Positions 15,601-22,752 of a DNA stretch of 49,910 bases are shown here, one piece after another. How positions within the stretch are numbered: the stretch's first letter is position 1; every line of letters begins with the position of its first letter. The notes under the pieces were generated by a model that saw nothing but the letters and a program-made list of their open reading frames with translations, did no database searches and was not told where the DNA came from. The position numbers and the translations under genes are program-made. Source of the DNA: Pyxidicoccus caerfyrddinensis (lineage in GTDB: Bacteria; Myxococcota; Myxococcia; Myxococcales; Myxococcaceae); assembly GCF_010894405.1 (NCBI RefSeq), contig NZ_JAAIYA010000024.1:145976-195885 (forward strand), given 5' to 3'.

Positions 15601-18477
15601 ACCCACTGGGTGGCCGCGGGTGACTACGACACCGGCATGAAGCTGGGAGAGCTGGGAGTGGAGCTGAGCCGGCGCTACGGAGACCCGAGGCAGGAGTGCC
15701 GGACGGTGACCACGTTCGCCGGAAGCGTGAGTCATTGGCGGGCGCCGTACCGGACCAACATCCCGTTGCTGCGGCGGTCCGTCGCCGTGGGGCTGGAGGG
15801 CAATGAGTTCCTGTTCGCCAGCTATGCCGCCACGCAGCTGGTGGAAGTCCTGTTCGCCATGGGCACCGAGCTCTCCGTCACCCACGCGGAATGCGAGGCC
15901 AGCCTGGTCTTCACCCGGAGGCTCGGGCATCGGGACATGGCGGGCCTCCTCCACGCCTACCGTCAGGCCATCCGGTGCCTCCAGGAGCGGACCCACCAGC
16001 GGGCGCGCTACGAGGACGACACGTTCTCCGAGAAGGAGTACCTCGAGTCCATCCGCGACAGCCCCCTGGTGCTCTGCGAGTACCAGATTCTGCGCGTCCA
16101 GACGTCGTTCCTGCTGGGAGACCTCGCCGACGCCCTGGAGATGTCCCGCGCCGCGCGCACCAACCTCCACCTGGTGCGGCCCCTGCTCCCCTCGGTCGAC
16201 TACGCCTTCTACACGGCGTTGTTGCTCGCGGCGTACCACCCCGCGGCTCCCTCCTCCGAACAGGACTCCCTCCTGGCCGAGTGCCGGGAGCACCTGCGCC
16301 AGCTCGAGACCTGGGCCCAGGGCTTCCCCGGGAACTTCCGTCAGAAGGCGCAGCTGGTCGCCGCCGAGCTCGCCCGCCTCGAGGGCCGCCAGGACGAGGC
16401 GATGCACCTGTACGACGCGGCCATCGACTCCGCGCACCAGAACGAGTTTCCGCAGGACGAGGCGCTCGCGCATGACCTGGCGGGCCGCTACTACCGCGCC
16501 CTGGGCCACCGCCGCATCGCCGCCCCCTACCTCCAGGCCGCCGTGAAGGGGTTCTCCCGCTGGGGCGCCAGGGCCAAGGTCGCGGCACTCGCGGAGGAGT
16601 TCCCGGACCTCGCCCTCGGCGAGGCCATGCCCTGGAAGACGCCCACCACGCGCGATGACGAGGAGGCGCGCGGGGCCAGCCTCGACCTGCTCGGCATCCT
16701 CAAGGCCGCGGAGACGCTCTCCGGGGAAGTCGTCCTCGACAGGCTCCTGGAGAAGCTGATGACGGTCTGCATCGAGGTCGGCGGCGCGCAGTGCGGCGCC
16801 CTGGTCCTCCACGAGGAAGGCGCCCTCTTCGTGCGCGCTCGCGGCTCCACCACCGAGCCCGTGTCGCTCGACCGCACGCCGGTCCACGCCTCCCAGCACG
16901 TGCCCCCGTCCATGGTGGCCCGGGCCTTCGGCTCCGGGGACGCCATCGTCCTCGCGGATGCTCGGCAGAGTCCCTTCGCCTCTGACGCCTACGTCGTCGC
17001 CCACGCCCCCAGGTCCGCCCTCGCCGTCCCCATCCGCCGTCAGGCCTCCACCGTCGGCGTGCTCTACCTGGAGAACAACCTCGCCACCCGCGCCTTCGCG
17101 CCCGACCGCGTCCGGGTCCTCCAGCTCCTCTCCAGCCAGATGGCCATCTCGCTGGAGAACAGCCTCCTGTTCGAGAAGCTCCATGTCGAAGTCGAGGAGC
17201 GCCGCCGGGCCGAGCGCGCCGTCCGCTTCCTCGCCGAGTCCTCCGCGGTGCTCGCCGAGTCGCTGGACCATGAGATGACCCTCCGCAGTGTCACCCGGCT
17301 CGCGGTGCCCTTCCTCGCCGACTGCTGCCTGGTGCACGTGCTGGACAAGCCCGAGACGCTCCACTGCATCGCCGTCGCCTGCGCCTCGCCCGCGAACGAG
17401 GCGCTGCTGCGCGAGCTTCAGCGGAGCCATCCGGTCCGGTGGGACTCACGGCTGCCGGGGGTGGTGGCGATGCGCACCGGGGAGCCGCAGCTGGTGACCG
17501 AGGTCTCCGAGGAGCAGCTGCGGACCATCAGCGAGGATGCCGGACACCTGGCGCTGCTGCGCACCTTCGACATGCGGGCCATCGTGGCCGTGCCGCTCAT
17601 CGCGCAGGGCAGGAGCCTGGGCGCCATCAGCCTCTTCCGGGTGAGGCCCGGGCACGGCTATGGGCCCGCCGACCTCGCCCTGGCCCAGGAGCTGGCGCGC
17701 CGGGCCGCCACCTCCATCGACAATGCCCGGCTGTACCATGAGGCCCGCGAGGCCATCCTCCTGCGCGACGAGTTCCTCTCCATCGCCGCCCACGAGCTGT
17801 ACACCCCGCTCACCTCGCTCACGCTCTCCCTGCAGGGGCTGGAGCGAGGCAACGCGCCCGCCGCGCCCGAGGTCGTCTCCCGCGCGTCCAAGAGCGCCCG
17901 GCGGCAGATTCGTCGCCTCACCCGCCTCATCGACGAGCTGCTCTCCGTCGCCCGCCTCCAGAAGGGGCGGGTCCACTTCCAGCTCGAGGAGTTCGACCTC
18001 GCCGCCATCACCCGCGACGTCGTCGAGTCCTTCAGCGAGGAGTCCGCCCGCTCCCAGACGCCCCTCGTCATCCACGCGGAGGCGCCCGTCAGGGGGTGGT
18101 GGGACAGGACGCGCCTCGAGCAGGTCATCACCAACCTCGTCGCCAATGCCCTCAAGTTCGGCAACCGCAAGCCCGTGGAGCTCTCCGTCACGTCCGAAGC
18201 GGGCATCGCGCACCTGACGGTGAGGGACCACGGCATCGGAATCGCCCCGGACAGGCTTCCGCACATCTTCGAGCGCTTCGAGCGCGCCGTCTCCTCGCGC
18301 GAATACGGCGGGCTCGGGCTCGGCCTCTACATCGCGCACGAAATCGTCTCGGCGCTCGGAGGCCACATCCATGCCGAGAGCACGCCAGGCGTCGGCACAT
18401 GCTTCACCGTCCTGCTCCCGTGCTCGGGGCCGCCCGCCGCCGGAGTCGAGGCCATGCAGGCCGCCGGGTATGCCTGA
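12697..18477 (+). CDS. Trifunctional Ser/Thr kinase / AAA-type ATPase / GAF sensor histidine kinase
   Basis: A single 1926-residue cytoplasmic signalling protein. Residues 20-290: protein kinase with Lys53, the loop VIHRDINPSN (Asp145, Asn150), DFGTA and APEQ. Residues about 310-650: AAA/STAND-like ATPase, P-loop GEAGSGKSS near 338 and Walker B LILFMDDMQWAD near 465. Residues 700-1320: long helical, TPR-like region. Two GAF domains lie near 1340-1490 and 1510-1675. The histidine kinase has a HisKA box with the phospho-acceptor near 1699 and an ATPase domain with VRDHGIGIAP and GGLGLGLYIAHE. The architecture is known from myxobacteria and cyanobacteria. Odd point: the H-box reads AHELYTPLTSL, with Tyr where Arg is usual (HELRTPL). 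No response regulator is next to it. The start has no good ribosome site. Confidence 0.93.
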   Translation: MVSLGTGLVPLRPGEGRLFQVPGYRDFLQIHQGRQYVVFRVREERTGGPRVIKQVQPGPHAAYATAALRHEHEMLRGLDLPGVVKPLELEEVAGVLALVLEDAGPLDLEQRLEQAPLETGLFLELATQLVDIVCNLHQRSVIHRDINPSNIVVRPDTHRLTLIDFGTATKAAGLVGASEGTLSYIAPEQTGRMNRLVDHRADLYALGATFYEMLTGVPPFVSADPVELVHAHLARPPVPPDQLNPSIPKVLSDLVLKLLAKMPEQRYQSAESLDLDLREACRRWKDSGAIAPFALAWNDLARELVISTRLYGREHELAELREALKRVRAGPTEVILVTGEAGSGKSSLVHELHRRFARGAHFLFGKFDHLHGNVPHASLVKALGGHVRGLLQESPAVLVSWRQRLRDALGSNASVMTRFIPELARLLGEQPPPISLGAAETQSRFQFAFQTFIQVFATRECPLILFMDDMQWADTGSLQLLQSLATAPDLRHVLLVGAWRAKEVGPDHRLVRALGVMQSLGATLRTLELPPLDLLALTRLCADTLHSEPERVEPLAELLLRKTAGNPFFVKRLLRFLQQSGFLAFEPEQGEWQWDLARLQQVEVTENVIELMLLAVRQLPALTQQLLQVAACFRDRVDLWLLSAVAGKSAEDTAGALWSAIQEGLLVPESQGPRFTREVGRAPESPAAPAATYRFVHDRIQQAVYSLLSEEERRHIHRRIGRRLLEGVSEQELDERIFEVVDHFDMGQESSQRLAPAERLQLAELYLQAGSKAEETSAFSSALVYLRHGVELLPPDAWHSRPELALRLHRQAAECAHLTGDPAFAEALIQAALPHVTSDLEKVGLYEIHVIAYTLGRNYLEALRWGREGLRLLGEEPPERELEQAVADESAAVGALLRGRTREELLAAPSTKDPRLLTLMRFMSSVVMAAYFADQHALFAFFQTRMLHLSLEHGHSPHSAHAYLTYAMTHWVAAGDYDTGMKLGELGVELSRRYGDPRQECRTVTTFAGSVSHWRAPYRTNIPLLRRSVAVGLEGNEFLFASYAATQLVEVLFAMGTELSVTHAECEASLVFTRRLGHRDMAGLLHAYRQAIRCLQERTHQRARYEDDTFSEKEYLESIRDSPLVLCEYQILRVQTSFLLGDLADALEMSRAARTNLHLVRPLLPSVDYAFYTALLLAAYHPAAPSSEQDSLLAECREHLRQLETWAQGFPGNFRQKAQLVAAELARLEGRQDEAMHLYDAAIDSAHQNEFPQDEALAHDLAGRYYRALGHRRIAAPYLQAAVKGFSRWGARAKVAALAEEFPDLALGEAMPWKTPTTRDDEEARGASLDLLGILKAAETLSGEVVLDRLLEKLMTVCIEVGGAQCGALVLHEEGALFVRARGSTTEPVSLDRTPVHASQHVPPSMVARAFGSGDAIVLADARQSPFASDAYVVAHAPRSALAVPIRRQASTVGVLYLENNLATRAFAPDRVRVLQLLSSQMAISLENSLLFEKLHVEVEERRRAERAVRFLAESSAVLAESLDHEMTLRSVTRLAVPFLADCCLVHVLDKPETLHCIAVACASPANEALLRELQRSHPVRWDSRLPGVVAMRTGEPQLVTEVSEEQLRTISEDAGHLALLRTFDMRAIVAVPLIAQGRSLGAISLFRVRPGHGYGPADLALAQELARRAATSIDNARLYHEAREAILLRDEFLSIAAHELYTPLTSLTLSLQGLERGNAPAAPEVVSRASKSARRQIRRLTRLIDELLSVARLQKGRVHFQLEEFDLAAITRDVVESFSEESARSQTPLVIHAEAPVRGWWDRTRLEQVITNLVANALKFGNRKPVELSVTSEAGIAHLTVRDHGIGIAPDRLPHIFERFERAVSSREYGGLGLGLYIAHEIVSALGGHIHAESTPGVGTCFTVLLPCSGPPAAGVEAMQAAGYA

Positions 18478-18484
18478 CGGTGCG

Positions 18485-18503
18485 GGCCCGGATGAACCGG
18501 GCC
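18485..18503. terminator. Bidirectional stem-loop between kinase and PIN genes
   Basis: GGCCCGG (18485-18491), loop ATGAA, CCGGGCC (18497-18503): a perfect 7-bp stem within the 49-bp convergent gap, 8 nt after the kinase stop. Confidence 0.5.
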
Positions 18504-18526
18504 AGAGCGAGGCCCGGTAGGTGCTC

Positions 18527-18988
18527 TCAGCCGTCCGACGAGTCGATGAGCCGGATCTTCCTGCTCACGCACACATCCTCGAAGTCATCTCTGTTGAAGG
18601 TGATGAGGGCGTGCAGGCGATGCTTCGGGTTGAGCAGCATCAGCCTCATGACTCTGTCGACCAGGCTCAAGGCGCGGTAGCTACTCCCTCGCCGTTTCAA
18701 CTCGTCGAAACATTCACCCAGCGCCTGTTCGCGCATCTTCCTGTCGAACAGCATCAGCAAGCGGTTCTGCCGCCGAAGGTGCGTCAGGTCGCGTTCAAGG
18801 AACTCCATCGACTCGCGCCGGCGTGTCATGCGGGTCGAGACCGTCTCGTACAGGATGGGCCAGGGAACGACGAGTTGATGGGACGCCGAGTCGAAGAGTT
18901 GCTGAAAGAGCTCTGTCGCGACCTCGTGGTGTCCGTCCTTCTTGTCGTACAGCGCGAGCATGAAGCAGGCATCCACGCAGACGTTCAT
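18527..18988 (-). CDS. PIN-domain protein, probable toxin RNase
   Basis: A 153-residue protein reading as a PIN nuclease: Asp6 in VCVDACFMLALYD, Glu48 in PILYETVST, Asp111 in LSLVDRVMRLM, and the C-terminal strand plus acid ALITFNRDDF. Such domains bind Mg and cut RNA, and most small stand-alone ones are VapC-type toxins. The ATG at 18988 overlaps the stop of the upstream gene (ATGA, 18985-18988), so the two are translationally coupled. The upstream product would be expected to be the antitoxin, but it is not a normal DNA-binding VapB. Base composition is a little less GC-biased than the neighbours, which fits a mobile module. Lethality is inferred, not shown. Confidence 0.78.
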   Translation of the reverse strand: MNVCVDACFMLALYDKKDGHHEVATELFQQLFDSASHQLVVPWPILYETVSTRMTRRRESMEFLERDLTHLRRQNRLLMLFDRKMREQALGECFDELKRRGSSYRALSLVDRVMRLMLLNPKHRLHALITFNRDDFEDVCVSRKIRLIDSSDG

Positions 18989-19287
18989 GCCTCGTCCTGC
19001 TCCTCGTCCGCGACCTCGGCATAGCCAACCCACGGGGCTGGCCTCCTGTTGCCGAAGAGCCACTTGCCACTCCACTTCCCATCCTTGCCGGCGCCCACCA
19101 GATAGGCGCGCCCCTTCTTCCCTACGATGGACTTGAGCGCTCTCTTGATTTGCTCGGGCGTGAGGTCCGCGGTGAAGGTCGCGACGCCGTCCCCACACTC
19201 CCTGGCATCCTGTTTGGCAAGCCACCTGTAGAGGTCGTCGTAGTTACCGCGCAGTCCCAGGTCATACGAGAGCCAGTACCTGGCCAT
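18985..19287 (-). CDS. Small protein coupled to the PIN gene; possible Cas2/SinR-like fold
   Basis: A 100-residue protein starting MARYWLSYDLGLRGNYDDLY. A strong ribosome site (AAAGGAGG, 4 nt spacing) marks the ATG at 19287. Its pattern is a first beta strand YWLSYDL, then a helix with DDLYRWLAKQ, ECGDGVATFTA, a second helix EQIKRALKSIV, a strand AYLVGA, and a basic tail KWLFGNRRPAPWVGY. This order resembles the ferredoxin-like Cas2/VapD/SinR group, but I cannot prove it by eye. It ends in an acidic stretch (DEEQDEA). Its stop overlaps the PIN start by four bases, so it is the first gene of a two-gene unit and the candidate antitoxin or partner. There is no helix-turn-helix or ribbon-helix-helix. 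Confidence 0.72.
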   Translation of the reverse strand: MARYWLSYDLGLRGNYDDLYRWLAKQDARECGDGVATFTADLTPEQIKRALKSIVGKKGRAYLVGAGKDGKWSGKWLFGNRRPAPWVGYAEVADEEQDEA

Positions 19288-19447
19288 GCTGCCTCCTTTA
19301 CCGGCCCCGGGCACACCGTGTCGGGCATCCGAACGAGCAGGAGCAACGTCCCACCCAGGTCGCGAACCGTCAACACGGTGCTGCCCTCCATTCATGGCCG
19401 TCCGTGGAATGGACGAGCGTGCAGGTCCGGAGCGTCTCTTTCGGGGT

Positions 19448-19517
19448 CGTTGCATGGAGTCTCACTATCGAGATGGCCGCAGCCGTTTCGAGGTGCTGGA
19501 CCTCACTCCATGCAACG
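19448..19517. repeat. Inverted repeat with 13-bp perfect arms
   Basis: CGTTGCATGGAGT (19448-19460) and ACTCCATGCAACG (19505-19517) are exact reverse complements, 44 bp apart. Inside, GAGGT-GCTGG-ACCTC (19490-19504) makes a second small stem next to the right arm. The element lies in the 336-bp stretch 19288-19623, which otherwise holds the upstream region of the PIN unit and a 52-bp gene remnant; I see no gene there. Confidence 0.7.
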
Positions 19518-19572
19518 CACACACCAGGGGACTGTGAGCACTCCCCCGAGAACTCGATTTTCGTGACCTGCC

Positions 19573-19624
19573 GCGCCCACTCCCGCCCGAGCAGCGCGTA
19601 CAGGAGCTGGTCGCACCAGGCGCT
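19573..19624 (-). pseudogene. Remnant of the 3' end of a GNAT acetyltransferase gene
   Basis: These 52 bp match 28975-29026, the end of the intact GNAT gene, at 45 of 52 positions by eye. Read on the minus strand they encode AWCDQLLYALLGREWARQ, against AWGDEFLYALLGREWAKR in the intact gene. The rest of the gene is absent: at 19624 the match runs straight into the stop codon of the dehalogenase gene, and the original stop has been lost. This looks like a scar left when the dehalogenase/LysR segment replaced the body of a GNAT gene. Confidence 0.6.
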
Positions 19625-20568
19625 CACAGCGCCTTGCGGTCGAGCCAGCTCCGGATGGCCTGTGCAATCGCATCCGGAGCGTCTTCAGGAGCATGGTGGC
19701 CCGCACGACCGAGAGGGACGATTTCGAGCGCCGGGAGCGTGCTTCGCACCCACTCGATGATCTTCGGCGCGCCGAGCCCGGTGTCCCCGAACGTCAGCAG
19801 GAGCGCCGGCTGCGAGGGTGTCCGCGCGAGCCACGCGTCGTAGTGCTCGATGACCGCGGCGACGTCGGCGGGCTCGCCATCGATGGGAATCTCACGAGTC
19901 CACTGCAGCACGGGGCGGCGCGACGCCGCATCGGGGTACGGGGAGTAGTAGACGTCGCGGTCGCTCTCCGAGAGCCCGTGCCGGACGCCGTTCGCGAATG
20001 AGCGCGCGAGGAACTCGTTCTGCTCAAGCACCAGCTTCTCGCCGACCCCCGGCGTGCGCAGGGCGCGGAACAGCTGCTCGCCCTGGGGAGGCCAGTCACT
20101 CCAGTGCATCGGCCGGAGGAACGTCTCGAACACGACCACGCCGCGCACGCGGTCGGGGTGCCGCCGCGCCCAATCCAGCGCGAGCACTCCGCCCCAGTCG
20201 TAGCCGACGAGCACGACGTCACGCAGGTCGAGCGCCTCGAACCAGGCATCGAGGTACCGAGCGTGGTCCGCGAACCGGTAGGAGCTGTCGGGCTTGCCCG
20301 AGCTCCCCATCCCGATGAGGTCGGGCGCGAGGCAGCGGCCGCGGTCGGCGAGCTGAGGGATGACGTTGCGCCACACGTGCGAGGACGTGGGGTTGCCGTG
20401 CAGGAACACGATGGGCGAGCCAGTCCCGGCCTCGCGGTACGAGATGAACGAGTCGAGGACCTTGATTTGCTGAGTGGTGGCCATGGGAGTGCTCCGGGGA
20501 CGAAGAGGAGTGGAGGGGTGGCACGCGACGAGCGCGAGCGCGACGAAGCAGCCGAGCAATCTGTGCAT
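19624..20568 (-). CDS. Haloalkane dehalogenase-like alpha/beta hydrolase with lipoprotein signal
   Basis: Predicted to cleave a carbon-halogen bond and release halide and alcohol. All residues of the subfamily II enzymes are seen: HGNPTSSHVW (halide-binding Asn), VGYDWGG (nucleophile Asp and halide-binding Trp), VVFETFLRP (catalytic Glu) and GRAGHHAPEDAP (catalytic His). From the ATG at 20568 the product has a lipoprotein signal (MHRLLGCFVALALVAC), unusual because known dehalogenases are mostly cytoplasmic. From the ATG at 20484 (GGAG at 7 nt, product starting MATTQQIKVLDS) it would be a standard 286-residue soluble enzyme. Both starts may be used. It is divergent from a LysR gene with a large palindrome between. 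Confidence 0.85.
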   Translation of the reverse strand: MHRLLGCFVALALVACHPSTPLRPRSTPMATTQQIKVLDSFISYREAGTGSPIVFLHGNPTSSHVWRNVIPQLADRGRCLAPDLIGMGSSGKPDSSYRFADHARYLDAWFEALDLRDVVLVGYDWGGVLALDWARRHPDRVRGVVVFETFLRPMHWSDWPPQGEQLFRALRTPGVGEKLVLEQNEFLARSFANGVRHGLSESDRDVYYSPYPDAASRRPVLQWTREIPIDGEPADVAAVIEHYDAWLARTPSQPALLLTFGDTGLGAPKIIEWVRSTLPALEIVPLGRAGHHAPEDAPDAIAQAIRSWLDRKAL

Positions 20569-20611
20569 GCCCGGCAGGATGCGTCCGTGGAGTCCTCTCT
20601 GGTAGTGATGA

Positions 20612-20634
20612 TTGGTGAGGCGTAAGCTCACCAA
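20612..20634. promoter_or_regulatory. Probable LysR operator
   Basis: TTGGTGAG (20612-20619), 7-nt spacer, CTCACCAA (20627-20634): perfect 8-bp arms between the divergent dehalogenase and LysR genes, 2 nt before the LysR GTG. It contains an interrupted dyad of the LysR type. Binding would affect the LysR gene itself and could activate the dehalogenase gene. Confidence 0.6.
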
Positions 20635-20636
20635 GC

Positions 20637-21548
20637 GTGAGCATTTCGATTGCGGCCCTGGACCTCAACCTCCTCCTGATGCTCCACACCGTCCTCTCCG
20701 AGCGGAGCGTGGCGCGCGCGGCGGAGCGGCTCCACGTCACGCCGTCGGCCATCAGCAACGGCCTCGCGCGCCTCCGCTCCGCGCTGGGGGATCCGCTGGT
20801 GACGCGCAATGGCCGCGGAATCGTCCCCACGCCGCGAGCGACGGCGCTCGCACCCGCCATCGCGCGCGCGATGCGTGAGCTGGAGCTCGCGATTCACGAA
20901 GCCCCGTTCGACCCGACGCGCTGCAAGCGCACCTTCACGCTCGCCGTCGCCGATGCGGGTCAGCTCACCTGGGTGCCGAGAATCGCCGCCTTGATGACCG
21001 AGGAGATGCCGAACGCGCGCCTCTCCGTGATTGGCATCGCCTCGCTCGTCTCGCTCGGCGACCTGACCTCGTCCCACATCGATCTGCACATCGGGCTCGC
21101 CGGGAAGGGCGCGGGCCTGCACATCGAGCCGCTGCTGGAAGAGCGCACCATCCTCGTGGCGCGCGGAGACCACCCGGCGCACGGCAAGCGCCTGTCCGCG
21201 AGGGCGCTCGGTGCGCTCCGGCACGTCGGTGTGGAGATGGTGCCGGGCAAGGGCTTCCGTGACCTCGTAGGGGCCGCGTACGCGCGCGCCGGCATCCCCC
21301 GCGAGGTCGCCATGACGGTGCCCTCGTTCACGACCGCCGCGGCGGTCGTGGCCGAGACCGACCTCGTCGCGACGCTGCCGGAGTCGCTCGTCGCCGCGCA
21401 GGGCACACGCCTGGGCGTGCGCCCCGTCAACGCGCCGTTACCCGCGCACACCGTCAAGATCTCCCTGTGCTGGCACGAGCGCACCCATACCGACCCCGCG
21501 GCGCAGTGGTTTCGCGGGCTCGTCCGGCGTGCAGTCCTGGCAGCGTGA
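20637..21548 (+). CDS. LysR family transcriptional regulator
   Basis: A 303-residue regulator. The N-terminal winged helix-turn-helix is clear (LDLNLLLMLHTVLSERSVAR, AAERLHVTPSAISNGLARLR). From about residue 90 a two-lobed substrate-binding domain follows, close to the NodD/SyrM-like group (FTLAVADAGQLTWVPRIAAL). The start is a GTG at 20637, only 2 nt past a perfect palindrome, so the message is probably leaderless or very short at the 5' end. It is divergent from the dehalogenase gene and probably controls it in response to a small molecule, perhaps the halogenated substrate. It converges on the next hydrolase gene with a 77-bp gap. Family call secure; target inferred from position. Confidence 0.88.
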   Translation: MSISIAALDLNLLLMLHTVLSERSVARAAERLHVTPSAISNGLARLRSALGDPLVTRNGRGIVPTPRATALAPAIARAMRELELAIHEAPFDPTRCKRTFTLAVADAGQLTWVPRIAALMTEEMPNARLSVIGIASLVSLGDLTSSHIDLHIGLAGKGAGLHIEPLLEERTILVARGDHPAHGKRLSARALGALRHVGVEMVPGKGFRDLVGAAYARAGIPREVAMTVPSFTTAAAVVAETDLVATLPESLVAAQGTRLGVRPVNAPLPAHTVKISLCWHERTHTDPAAQWFRGLVRRAVLAA

Positions 21549-21625
21549 CAGGCCTGAAGACCGGCTCCTCCGGCGAGCTTGGCGCGGCGAGCTGGAGTCA
21601 AACCGCGCCCGTGGGCTCACTCCCC

Positions 21626-22606
21626 TCAGGCCACACGCCACAAGCGCCGCGCCTCCTCGGCGATGACGTCAGGGAACTCCTCTGGAAAGAACAGCTTCCC
21701 TCCAGGCACGAAGCGGACGCCTTGGGACTGCGGAAACGTGCGGTCGAGGTAGTTGGCGTCCGCTGGCGAGAAGATGTCGTCGTCCGCACCCCACACGATT
21801 CGCACCGGGACCTTGCTGCGCTTGAGTTCCGCTTCGATGCCAGCCAGCGGGTTGGGCTCCAGCGCGAGGTGGAACGCGTGGTACTGCGCCCTGCGCAACG
21901 GTGAGCTGGCGAGCGGCCTGGCGTAGTACTCGATGGTCTCGTCAGCGAGGCGGCTGGGGTCGCGAAAGACGGCCGCGCCGAACGTGGAGCGCGCCAGCGC
22001 CTTGTCAGTCAGCCACTGGGCGGTTGCATCCGCGAGGGTTCCGGCGCGCGCCATCTCAATCACCGGCATCACCTTGGGCGGAGGGCTGTTGGGCTCGGTG
22101 TCGCAGTTCGTCAGGAGCAGCGTCCGGACACGCTCGGGATGACGGACCATGAACAACTGCGCGACCGTGCCGCCGCTATCGCTGGCGACGATATCGACCT
22201 TGGAAATCTCGAGCGCGTCGAGCAATGCCACGAGCATCGCGGCCTGGGCGTCGGCCGCCAGCGACTGGTGCTCGGGAACCTGCGAGTACCCGAGGCCCAT
22301 GAAGTCGGGTGCGACGCATCGCCGGTATGCGGACAGCCGGTCCATCGCGCCGCGCCATTGAAAGCCATTGAGTGGAGCGCCGTGCAGGAACAGCGCGGCC
22401 TCGCCCGAGCCACGCTCGACATAGGCAATCCTGCCGAACGGGAGGTCGGCGAAACGCCGCGCCGCGCGGAAGGCCTCTGCGTCTGTCGGTTGTGACGGGG
22501 CCGTGCCCACCGCGCCGCGGCCGGTGTCCACGCGCGACACGCACGCGCTGACGACACCGGCGGCGAACGTGGCACCGGTCAACATCAGGAACTGTCTACG
22601 TCTCAT
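21626..22606 (-). CDS. Tat-exported alpha/beta hydrolase-fold lipoprotein lacking the catalytic His
   Basis: A 326-residue protein. Its start MRRRQFLMLTGATFAAGVVS followed by AC combines a twin-arginine motif with a lipobox, so it should be folded before export and then acylated. GGAG lies 7 nt before the ATG at 22606. The body is an alpha/beta hydrolase: oxyanion region LFLHGAPLNGFQW, nucleophile elbow VASDSGGTVAQ (Ser), acid in WGADDDIFSP. At the place of the catalytic His (normally AGHFPQEE) it reads PGGKLFFPEEFPD, with no His. It may therefore be a binding protein or use another residue. It is divergent from an AraC-type gene. Substrate unknown. Confidence 0.8.
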   Translation of the reverse strand: MRRRQFLMLTGATFAAGVVSACVSRVDTGRGAVGTAPSQPTDAEAFRAARRFADLPFGRIAYVERGSGEAALFLHGAPLNGFQWRGAMDRLSAYRRCVAPDFMGLGYSQVPEHQSLAADAQAAMLVALLDALEISKVDIVASDSGGTVAQLFMVRHPERVRTLLLTNCDTEPNSPPPKVMPVIEMARAGTLADATAQWLTDKALARSTFGAAVFRDPSRLADETIEYYARPLASSPLRRAQYHAFHLALEPNPLAGIEAELKRSKVPVRIVWGADDDIFSPADANYLDRTFPQSQGVRFVPGGKLFFPEEFPDVIAEEARRLWRVA

Positions 22607-22752
22607 TGCGAGTCTCCAGGCGACGAGTGCTGCTGCCTGCGAGAATGCTTCCACCGTCGCCGCCGCCGCGCGCGCACGGACGGACGGTGCCGAGCACAGA
22701 CGGATGATTCTCGGCGCTTGCACAAGAGCGGGCCGCGTAGAAGGTTCAGGCG

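Noticed and set aside
19370..19627. 85-codon minus-strand frame ending in a GNAT-like stretch, as a real small gene
   Set aside because: Only its first 18 or so residues resemble a GNAT C-terminus, in the wrong position for a functional protein; the rest is unrelated sequence.
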